From NCBI GenBank assembly GCA_013139625.1, contig WTAK01000040.1:1-6111 (forward strand): a DNA stretch of 6,111 nt. Reading direction: 5' to 3'. This DNA is from Candidatus Delongbacteria bacterium. Its GTDB lineage: Bacteria; UBA4055. Shown piece by piece: positions 1-5,353 of the stretch (its first letter is position 1; each line of letters opens with the position of its first letter). Under the pieces are notes generated by a model. The model searched no databases. It saw only the letters and a program-made list of their open reading frames with translations, and had not been told where the DNA came from. The position numbers and the translations under genes are program-made.

Positions 1-958
1 CTTGAAAAACAAAGATAATGATGATGTAGAGATCGAAAAGTCAAATATACTTTTTGTTGGTGCGACAGGAACAGGTAAGACACTTATTGCCAAAACACTT
101 GCACGGGTCCTTCATGTTCCGTTTACTATTGCCGATGCAACAGTTTTGACTGAGGCCGGTTATGTAGGTGAAGACGTTGAGAATATCATTGTTAGACTAT
201 TGCAATCGGCAGATTATGATCCGAAATTAGCTGAGACAGGCATTATTTACATTGACGAGATCGATAAAATTGCTCGTAAGAGCTCAAACCCTTCTATTAC
301 CAGAGATGTCTCAGGTGAAGGTGTTCAGCAGTCATTGCTGAAAATACTGGAAGGTACAAAAGCTCAAGTTCCTCCAAAAGGTGGAAGAAAACACCCTGAA
401 CAACCTCTAGTTGAAATCGATACAACCAATATACTTTTTATTTGCGGTGGATCTTTTGATGGGATAGAAGATATTATCAGACACAGGATCGGCGAAAAAA
501 CTATAGGGTTTGGTTCAGATAAGGTTAATATTAATGGAATGTCATATGATGAAATCCTATCAAAGATAGCCTACGAAGACCTTTTCAAATTTGGTTTGAT
601 CCCTGAAATAATCGGGAGATTACCTGTCGTTAAATCTATGCATGATCTTGATAAAGATGCTTTGGCTCATATTTTAGTAGAACCTAAAAATTCTATAATA
701 AAACAATATCAAAAGCTATTTGAATTTGAAAATTGCAAGCTTGAGTTTACTAAAGGTGCAATAGAAGAAATCGCTAATTTGGCAATTGTTAGAAAAACCG
801 GGGCAAGGTCTTTAAAAAGTATAATCGAAGATACTATGAATGAAATAATGTTCATGCTACCTGATTACCCTGATACAAAAAAAATTACTATTGATAAAGA
901 TATCGTACTTGGAAACAAAAAGATCAAATTCGTAAAGAAGAAAAAAACGAAAAAATAA
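1..958 (+). CDS. clpX: ATP-dependent Clp protease ATP-binding subunit ClpX (5' end missing)
   Basis: ClpX is the cytoplasmic AAA+ hexamer that unfolds tagged proteins and feeds them to ClpP. The visible 318 residues (numbered from the codon at base 2) carry the whole AAA+ core. Walker A is GATGTGKT (20-27) and the pore-1 loop is GYVGED (53-58). Walker B is IYIDEID (82-88), the pore-2 region is SGEGVQQ (104-110) and the RKH loop is GGRKHP (127-132). Sensor 1 lies in NILFICGG (143-150), the ClpP-docking IGF tripeptide is at 168-170, the arginine finger is in IGRLP (R206), and sensor 2 is in KTGAR (R269). The window starts inside the gene: the N-terminal zinc-binding domain (about 60 residues in the family) and the linker are upstream, and the TTG at base 2 is an internal Leu codon. 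The protein ends in a Lys-rich tail. The TAA overlaps the next ATG by one base. Identification is near certain; clpP is probably upstream, as is usual, but is not seen. Confidence 0.97.
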   Translation, partial: LKNKDNDDVEIEKSNILFVGATGTGKTLIAKTLARVLHVPFTIADATVLTEAGYVGEDVENIIVRLLQSADYDPKLAETGIIYIDEIDKIARKSSNPSITRDVSGEGVQQSLLKILEGTKAQVPPKGGRKHPEQPLVEIDTTNILFICGGSFDGIEDIIRHRIGEKTIGFGSDKVNINGMSYDEILSKIAYEDLFKFGLIPEIIGRLPVVKSMHDLDKDALAHILVEPKNSIIKQYQKLFEFENCKLEFTKGAIEEIANLAIVRKTGARSLKSIIEDTMNEIMFMLPDYPDTKKITIDKDIVLGNKKIKFVKKKKTKK

Positions 959-1704
959 TGGAAAATAAAACAGCAATATTGATCCTAAATGGTAAAGAAT
1001 TCGATTCCAGATCTTTTAAAGATATCTACAAAGATCAATTCCTTATTGCTGTTGATGGTGGTATTAACCACATTTTCAATAATTTTCCGAATACAAAAAT
1101 AGATCTTCACATTGGGGATATGGATTCATGTGATCAGTCTGCGATAGATGGTTTATCAATTGAAAAAACAATAAAATTTCCAGTTGAAAAAGATTATTCC
1201 GATTATGATCTTGCTTTGGAAGAAGCATATATTCTTGGCTACAATCATTTTATAGTTTTTGGTGCATTTGGTGGTAGGAGAGATCACTTTATCTCCAACT
1301 ATGAGACTAGTATCTATTTTACAAGTAAAGGCCTAAATAAACAAAGTAAGAATCTATTTTCAATATTACATAAGAGTAAGTCTACTATTGATACTGATAC
1401 TCCCGAAATTGAAGAGGAAGTAATTCCATGTTGTTTTTCTCCTGTTGTACTGATCGGTGAAAAAGAAAATATTTACTTTTTAAATTCGCCAACCAAGTTC
1501 AAGTTCGAACTTGACACTAAATTATCTATCTTTGCAGGAACTGAAAAAGTAAAACATCTTACAATAAAAGGTTTTAAATATAGATTGATGGATTCAGAGA
1601 TTTCCAGAAATAGTCCTCTTGGTCTTAGCAATGTTGCTGTTGATGAAACGCAATCGATCGAATTCACAAAAGGTGTTCTTGTCGTTATTGAAAACAAGCC
1701 GTAA
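958..1704 (+). CDS. Thiamine diphosphokinase (thiamine pyrophosphokinase)
   Basis: This enzyme transfers a diphosphate group from ATP to thiamine to make thiamine diphosphate in the cytoplasm. The 248-residue protein has the family's motifs in order: AVDGG (31-35), GDMDS (53-57, acidic metal/diphosphate site), FPVEKDYSDYD (74-84), GAFGGRRDH (102-110), then the C-terminal beta-sandwich with HLTIKGFKYRL (200-210) and GLSN (222-225) for thiamine binding. Bacterial relatives such as Bacillus ThiN are about 210-215 residues. The extra length is an insertion of roughly 25-30 residues somewhere in 120-165, acidic and with a CC pair (158-159), between the catalytic and binding domains. The ATG overlaps the clpX stop (TAATG), which suggests translational coupling, and no separate Shine-Dalgarno site is clear in the A-rich clpX end. 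The last codons and stop fall in what looks like a decayed palindromic repeat. thiN is the Bacillus name; no symbol is assigned because naming varies between groups. Confidence 0.93.
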   Translation: MENKTAILILNGKEFDSRSFKDIYKDQFLIAVDGGINHIFNNFPNTKIDLHIGDMDSCDQSAIDGLSIEKTIKFPVEKDYSDYDLALEEAYILGYNHFIVFGAFGGRRDHFISNYETSIYFTSKGLNKQSKNLFSILHKSKSTIDTDTPEIEEEVIPCCFSPVVLIGEKENIYFLNSPTKFKFELDTKLSIFAGTEKVKHLTIKGFKYRLMDSEISRNSPLGLSNVAVDETQSIEFTKGVLVVIENKP

Positions 1705-1727
1705 GGTCGAACCCCTGTGTCTGTCTG
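1699..1727. repeat. Probable decayed copy of the REP-like palindrome
   Basis: The sequence starting CCGTAAGGTCGA and continuing through CCCCTGTGTCTGTC resembles the reverse complement of the intact palindrome near 3430-3457 (CCGTAGGGACGA, then CCCTTGTGGTCGTC). By eye about 20 of 27 positions match with one inserted A. The hairpin arms no longer pair well, so this would be a degenerate relic. It supplies the stop codon of the thiamine diphosphokinase gene and fills most of the gap to udp. The call rests on a visual alignment of a short sequence and could be chance. Confidence 0.4.
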
Positions 1728-1728
1728 G

Positions 1729-1735
1729 AAGGGAG
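1729..1735 (+). promoter_or_regulatory. Shine-Dalgarno site of udp (sets the start)
   Basis: AAGGGAG lies five bases before the ATG at 1741. It selects that ATG over the in-frame GTG at 1717, which has no such site and would add eight residues not found in the uridine phosphorylase family. Confidence 0.8.
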
Positions 1736-1740
1736 TTAAA

Positions 1741-2490
1741 ATGAAATATCATATAAAATTATCCAAAGAGATGTTAAAGGGTGTGGTAATAGCAATCCTA
1801 CCGGGAGATCCAGGTCGTGTTGAAAAAACTGCAAAATATCTTGATCCAAATGCTGAATTTCTTGCATCCAACAGAGAATATACATCCTGGCTTTCAAATA
1901 TAAATGGTAATAGTGTCCTTATCTGTTCAACAGGTATTGGTGGCCCATCTTTATCTATTGCAGTCGAAGAACTTGCTGCTCTGGGAATAAAGAATTTTAT
2001 AAGAATTGGAACCACCGGAGCTATTCAACCGCATATAAAGATACCTTCTATGATAATCACAACCGGAGCTGTAAGACTCGATGGCGCATCAAAGCATTAC
2101 GCTCCGATAGAATATCCCGCAGTTGCCGACCTTGAACTTTCAAATGCACTTGTTGAAGCTGCAAAGAAAAACAATATACCTTATTATACCGGAATAACTG
2201 CTTCAAGTGATACTTTTTATCCAGGGCAAGAACGATATGATACATATTCAAAATATGTTATCAATGATTTTCAGGGATCTTTGAAAGAATGGCAGAAATT
2301 AAATGTATTAAATTTTGAAATGGAAAGCTCTACGCTATTCATAATGGCAAATGCATTCGGATTAAAAGCTGCCTGCATCTCAGCTGTTATCGTTAACAGA
2401 ACAACCGGAGAAAAACCGGATGATTCCATTCTTGCTAAAAGTGAAGAGAATTTGGCAAAAGTAGTGAAGAGTTTGATTGAGAATATATAG
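1741..2490 (+). CDS. udp: Uridine phosphorylase
   Basis: The enzyme splits uridine with phosphate into uracil and ribose 1-phosphate, a pyrimidine-salvage step in the cytoplasm. The protein has 249 residues (E. coli Udp 253) and reads as a close relative from end to end. Motifs: phosphate-binding PGDPGR (21-26, G22 and R26), NRE (44-46, R45), CSTGIGGPS (62-70), RIGTTGAIQPH (88-98), VRLDGAS (111-117), the uracil-specificity segment SSDTFYPGQERYDTYS (155-170, Q163 and R165), and ribose-binding NFEMES (191-196, E193, M194, E195). The Gln/Arg pair separates it from purine nucleoside phosphorylases of the same superfamily. The start at 1741 is fixed by a good Shine-Dalgarno site and by family length. 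It follows the thiamine diphosphokinase gene by 36 bases and precedes a lipoprotein gene by 30 bases, with no terminator between, so it is probably co-transcribed. The strong likeness to the gammaproteobacterial enzyme may reflect transfer or simply a well-conserved family. Confidence 0.96.
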   Translation: MKYHIKLSKEMLKGVVIAILPGDPGRVEKTAKYLDPNAEFLASNREYTSWLSNINGNSVLICSTGIGGPSLSIAVEELAALGIKNFIRIGTTGAIQPHIKIPSMIITTGAVRLDGASKHYAPIEYPAVADLELSNALVEAAKKNNIPYYTGITASSDTFYPGQERYDTYSKYVINDFQGSLKEWQKLNVLNFEMESSTLFIMANAFGLKAACISAVIVNRTTGEKPDDSILAKSEENLAKVVKSLIENI

Positions 2491-2520
2491 TCTTTTAATT
2501 ATAACTATAAGGAAATAAAA

Positions 2521-3420
2521 ATGAAAAATATTATTTTCATACTGTTTGTAATCACAGCTTTAATATCTTCTTGTTCTGATTATGAAGGAAACCCAACTAC
2601 TCCTACAGATCCAATTACACCTACAGCATGCTTTACATTTACAGATGCATTTATACTCACAGATAGCTCTGGACATACGACATACATACCTGCAGAATTT
2701 ACAAATTGTTCAGAGAATGCAGAAACATACTACTGGGATTTTGGGGACAGCACTTATTCAACAGAATTTGAACCTTCTCATTTTTATACTAAAGATGGTT
2801 ATTTCATCGTAAAACTTGAAGCATATAACGAATTTAGATCAGATTTTTTAGTAGATACATTATTTGTATTATGGGCTGCTGCTGATAAGCCAAATATTTA
2901 TATTTACCCTTCAGAAGATATCGATCTTTCAGTAGAATTGAATTTTCCTCAAGAAGGTTTTGTTACCAAATCAATTCCTCAAATAACTAATAATATTTGG
3001 AATATATCAGTTACACCTGACGGTTTAATAAATAATGAGTATGAATTTCTTTTTTATGAATCAATGCAACCTGACGTTTGGCAACTGGAGAACGGATGGT
3101 GCATAAGTAAAGACTCACTTGAAACATTCTTTACTGAAAATATGAACGAACATAATTTCAATACCAGAGAGATAAATGACTTTATTGAGTATTGGATTCC
3201 TCTTTTAAAAGAAAAAAAATATTATAAAATATATCCACAATACAATACAGAAATTGATGAAGTAATTCAGATCAATTTTTCTCTAGAGCCTAATAATGTT
3301 AATAGACTGTTTTATCGAATACTTGGTAGCGATGAATTTGTAAATATCCCCGAAGAAGATATCACTCCTTTTAATAGAGATGGATTTACTGTAGTTGAAT
3401 GGGGAGTCGTAATTAGATAG
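2521..3420 (+). CDS. Lipoprotein with PKD domain and a conserved C-terminal domain of unknown function
   Basis: The 299-residue protein begins with a lipoprotein signal peptide: basic K2, hydrophobic 4-15, lipobox ISSC with the lipidated Cys at 18. A Pro/Thr-rich linker follows (24-35), then a PKD-type beta-sandwich (about 35-118) with YYWDFGDST (70-78) and the YTKDGYFIVKLEAYNE strand pair (89-104). From KPNIYIYP (123-130) to DGFTVVEWG (287-295) there is a second module with FIEYWIP (221-227). I recognise this pattern (KPxIYxYP, an E-F/I-x-YW-P helix, a GFTVVEWG end) as recurring in secreted or membrane-anchored bacterial proteins usually annotated hypothetical; I cannot name a family. No catalytic motif is evident. 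It is presumably anchored to a membrane facing the periplasm or cell surface, and PKD domains often mediate protein or sugar contacts. The ATG has AAGGAA six bases upstream. Codon usage looks like its neighbours. Lipoprotein and PKD calls are solid; function is unknown. Confidence 0.88.
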   Translation: MKNIIFILFVITALISSCSDYEGNPTTPTDPITPTACFTFTDAFILTDSSGHTTYIPAEFTNCSENAETYYWDFGDSTYSTEFEPSHFYTKDGYFIVKLEAYNEFRSDFLVDTLFVLWAAADKPNIYIYPSEDIDLSVELNFPQEGFVTKSIPQITNNIWNISVTPDGLINNEYEFLFYESMQPDVWQLENGWCISKDSLETFFTENMNEHNFNTREINDFIEYWIPLLKEKKYYKIYPQYNTEIDEVIQINFSLEPNNVNRLFYRILGSDEFVNIPEEDITPFNRDGFTVVEWGVVIR

Positions 3421-3429
3421 TTTTTTGTT

Positions 3430-3457
3430 GGACGACCACAAGGGTCGTCCCTACGGG
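3430..3457. repeat. REP-like palindromic element
   Basis: GGACGACC (3430-3437) and GGTCGTCC (3443-3450) form a perfect 8-base-pair GC-rich stem around the loop ACAAG. The element continues with CTACGGG. It stands out as GC-rich in an AT-rich gap. It matches the general look of short palindromes of the type GTAGGG-CGACCC-TTGTG-GTCGCCC scattered between genes in many environmental bacterial genomes, remembered as a pattern and not searched. It follows the lipoprotein stop codon by nine bases. The only T-run (3421-3426) is before the hairpin, not after it, on the + strand, so it is not a canonical intrinsic terminator, though it could still stabilise the mRNA 3' end. Confidence 0.75.
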
Positions 3458-3495
3458 AATAGAAATAACTCACATCACAAACCCCACTTTCAACC

Positions 3496-3524
3496 TTGAC
3501 TTTTTGTACTATGAAGGTTATATT
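3496..3524 (+). promoter_or_regulatory. Sigma70-type promoter of the DUF177-rpmF operon
   Basis: TTGACT (3496-3501) and TATATT (3519-3524) are separated by exactly 17 bases, near the consensus for a housekeeping promoter. Transcription would start near 3531, leaving a leader of about 30 bases before the ATG at 3561. The position, between a gene block that ends at 3420 and the next gene, supports it. A 6-base inverted repeat (AACCTT 3492-3497, AAGGTT 3514-3519) overlaps both promoter elements and might be an operator. Confidence 0.65.
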
Positions 3525-3560
3525 GATGCCCTGTTAATTGAATTACGGTAACTTGAAGCC

Positions 3561-4076
3561 ATGAAAATCAAAACAGACCGATTAAAAGAAGGTGACAACT
3601 ATGTTACTTTTGAGCAGAATAGCCTCACATCTCTTAAAATAGAAGACCATGAGATAGTATCTGGCTCCGAGCTTACTTTAACGGTGATAAAGAACGATGG
3701 CTATTTACATATTACCGGTTCAAATAAAGTAAAGTACAAAGAAACTTGTGATCGATGCGGTAAGGAATTCGAACCTTCGATCTACATTGAAATAGACTAC
3801 GTTTTTCATCTGGGTAATGAAAAGAGAGGGAATTCTGATAATCTTGAGATCATCAGACCAAAAGAAAATGATGGATATCTGATCTTTGATCAATATTATA
3901 TCGAAACATTCTACTTGGCTTTACCTCTAAAAAAACTATGCTCTTATAATTGCAAAGGGCTTTGCTCGCAATGCGGAAAGAATCTAAACACAGGTTCCTG
4001 CACATGCAATGAAGAAGAAACAATAGATCCCCGATGGGAAAAACTAGCAGAATTTGCTAAAAAGCAAAAGAAGTAA
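3561..4076 (+). CDS. DUF177 family protein (YceD-like, 23S rRNA accumulation)
   Basis: The 171-residue protein belongs to the DUF177/YceD family, encoded almost always just before rpmF. The E. coli and plant members are needed for normal 23S rRNA accumulation, so it is probably a ribosome-assembly factor in the cytoplasm. Visible family features are a CDRC pair (C63, C66) after the N-terminal beta region, the D-Q-Y-Y-IE-LALPLKKLC segment (110-127), a Cys-rich stretch with CKGLCSQCGKNLN (131-143) flanked by C127, C147 and C149, and the near-terminal DPRWEKLAEF (156-165). The Cys pairs suggest a bound metal ion, probably zinc, as in many but not all members. The Shine-Dalgarno site is weak (GAAG at 3555-3558, very close to the ATG). 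It is followed by rpmF after 21 bases. Family assignment is strong; the molecular role here is inferred. Confidence 0.9.
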   Translation: MKIKTDRLKEGDNYVTFEQNSLTSLKIEDHEIVSGSELTLTVIKNDGYLHITGSNKVKYKETCDRCGKEFEPSIYIEIDYVFHLGNEKRGNSDNLEIIRPKENDGYLIFDQYYIETFYLALPLKKLCSYNCKGLCSQCGKNLNTGSCTCNEEETIDPRWEKLAEFAKKQKK

Positions 4077-4097
4077 AAAAAATCACGGAGAAACACG

Positions 4098-4280
4098 ATG
4101 CCAGTACCAAAGAGGAAAACCTCGAAGGCGAAAGCAAAATCGAGAAAGAATCACTGGAAACTAACAGCGAAAAGCACCGCTAAGTGTCCAAACTGTTCGG
4201 CTCCTGTTTTATCTCACAGAGTATGCCCATCATGCGGTTACTACAAGGGAAAAGCAGTAATAAAAGTCAAAGCAGACTAA
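4098..4280 (+). CDS. rpmF: 50S ribosomal protein L32
   Basis: This small basic component of the large ribosomal subunit has 60 residues, the normal length. It shows the canonical start MPVPKRKTSKAK, the RKNHWKL segment (16-22), and a zinc-ribbon with CPNC (30-33) and CPSCGYYKG (43-51). All four zinc-binding Cys are present, so it is the zinc-containing (C+) form. GGAG at 4087-4090 sits seven bases before the ATG. It lies 21 bases after the DUF177 gene, presumably on the same mRNA, and is followed by a strong terminator that would let the two ribosome-related genes be expressed at a higher level than the lipid genes downstream. Confidence 0.98.
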   Translation: MPVPKRKTSKAKAKSRKNHWKLTAKSTAKCPNCSAPVLSHRVCPSCGYYKGKAVIKVKAD

Positions 4281-4288
4281 TTACATTT

Positions 4289-4324
4289 AAGCCACATATC
4301 GAATTATCTATGTGGCTTTTTTTT
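4289..4324 (+). terminator. Intrinsic terminator after rpmF
   Basis: AAGCCACATA (4289-4298) and TATGTGGCTT (4309-4318) form a perfect 10-base-pair stem with a 10-base loop. The right arm runs into eight consecutive T (4317-4324). This is a textbook Rho-independent terminator nine bases after the rpmF stop codon. It separates rpmF from plsX although the four genes are usually treated as one cluster. Confidence 0.9.
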
Positions 4325-4325
4325 A

Positions 4326-4354
4326 TTTCAAAAAATCAATAAATTTTATATATT
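4326..4354 (+). promoter_or_regulatory. Possible promoter for plsX-fabH
   Basis: The AT-rich gap between the terminator and plsX contains TATATT (4349-4354) as a possible -10 box, with a poor -35 candidate TTTCAA (4326-4331) 17 bases upstream. The terminator before it makes a promoter here plausible, but AT-rich DNA gives such matches easily, so this is weak. Confidence 0.3.
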
Positions 4355-4385
4355 ATTAAATACTTTAACTTAGCTTGGACAGTTC

Positions 4386-5324
4386 ATGAAGATTGCAATA
4401 GATCTAATGGGTGGTGACAATGCACCAAAGGAAATTATTTTAGGTTGCAAAAAGTATCTTGAAAAATTTCCTGATGATACATTGATCATGGTCGGCACAG
4501 AGGAAATTAAAGAAGATCCTGATATAGCCAATATATTACAAAACTCTACTTCCGAATTCGTGATCGCTGATACTTTTGTAGATATGAATGACAGCCCATT
4601 GATGATCAAAAAAGAAAAGATCAACTCAACTATCGTAAAAAGCATGGAAATATTAAGATCTAAGAAAGTGGATTGCACATTTACTTGCGGAAATAGTGGT
4701 GCTGCGATCTTGAGTGCTATGGATGTAATAGGTTTGAAAGATCAATATTCAAATGCTTCACTTCTATCTTTCATCCCGATCTATGAAAGAAATCCCGTTG
4801 CGATCATAGATGTTGGCGCCATGGGAAACAGGCAATTTAGTTCAGAAACATATTTAGAGATCACAAAATTAGCCTATGATTTTTATAGGTCGTATTATAA
4901 TAATGACAATCCGGTCATAAAACTATTGAATATTGGTATCGAACCCTGGAAAGGAACAAAGGAACATAAGAAACTTTACACACTTCTTAAAGACACTTAT
5001 AAAGACTTCAAAGGTAATATTGAGGGTGATGAGATACTTAAAGGTCATGCTGATATTATAATAACTGATGGTTTCACCGGTAATGTTATTCTAAAGTTGC
5101 TGGAATCTGTGCATGAATTATGCACAAAAGAATTCGATAAAAATAATTGTAAAACATCAAATAATTTTTTACATTTTCTAATCGAAGAATTTGACTATGA
5201 ATCCCTTGGCGGCGCACCCCTACTTGGTGTTAATGGAAAAGTCGTTTTGGGACATGGAAAATCTTCTTCGAAAGCTGTTTTCTCAGGATTGAACTTCTGT
5301 AGGAAATATGCTCAAATTAACTAA
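4386..5324 (+). CDS. plsX: Phosphate acyltransferase PlsX (acyl-ACP:phosphate)
   Basis: PlsX converts acyl-ACP and phosphate to acyl-phosphate, the donor used by PlsY to start phospholipid synthesis; it is a peripheral inner-membrane protein. The 312 residues, slightly short for the family (usually about 320-345), show AIDLMGGDNAP (4-14), TCGNSGAAIL (100-109), IIDVGAMGN (140-148), LLNIGIEPWKGT (180-191), GNIEGDEI (210-217), DIIITDGFTGNVILK (223-237) and GGAPLLGVNGKVVLGHGKSSSKA (275-297). Two signatures vary: the usual DAMGGD has Leu for Ala, and the usual DVGAN reads DVGAM. The start gives MKIAIDLMGGDNAP, where family members normally begin. The ribosome site is poor (TTGGAC, eight or so bases upstream). 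fabH follows after 29 bases, the conserved plsX-fabH order. Identification is secure. Confidence 0.96.
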   Translation: MKIAIDLMGGDNAPKEIILGCKKYLEKFPDDTLIMVGTEEIKEDPDIANILQNSTSEFVIADTFVDMNDSPLMIKKEKINSTIVKSMEILRSKKVDCTFTCGNSGAAILSAMDVIGLKDQYSNASLLSFIPIYERNPVAIIDVGAMGNRQFSSETYLEITKLAYDFYRSYYNNDNPVIKLLNIGIEPWKGTKEHKKLYTLLKDTYKDFKGNIEGDEILKGHADIIITDGFTGNVILKLLESVHELCTKEFDKNNCKTSNNFLHFLIEEFDYESLGGAPLLGVNGKVVLGHGKSSSKAVFSGLNFCRKYAQIN

Positions 5325-5353
5325 AAACTTAATTTTTAATCACAGGTGATTGC

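Noticed and set aside
2..4. TTG as the start codon of clpX
   Set aside because: The family has about 60 residues of zinc-binding domain plus a linker before this point; the window simply begins inside the gene.
1473..1697. Minus-strand reading frame of 74 residues opposite the thiamine diphosphokinase gene
   Set aside because: It lies fully inside a confident gene, has no family motif and no independent start signals. The same holds for minus-strand frames at 1749-2015, 2057-2251, 4370-4678 and 5760-5945.
1717..1740. GTG start giving an eight-residue longer uridine phosphorylase
   Set aside because: No ribosome site lies before it, the extension is absent from the family, and the ATG at 1741 has a good Shine-Dalgarno site.
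2011..2418. Repeated ACCGGA-type words in udp as a regulatory or mobile repeat
   Set aside because: They are in-frame Thr-Gly codon pairs in conserved protein motifs and need no other explanation.
2582..2812. Plus-strand frame of 76 residues inside the lipoprotein gene
   Set aside because: It is a Gln/Leu-rich out-of-frame reading of the PKD region with no credible product.
3421..3450. Hairpin at the lipoprotein 3' end as an intrinsic terminator
   Set aside because: The T-run precedes the stem on the + strand, and on the - strand the stem is followed by an A-run, so neither direction gives stem then U-tract.
3511..3537. Eight-codon ATG...TAA mini-ORF as a leader peptide before the DUF177 gene
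   Set aside because: It overlaps the -10 box of the predicted promoter, so most of it would not be transcribed from there, and it has no ribosome site.
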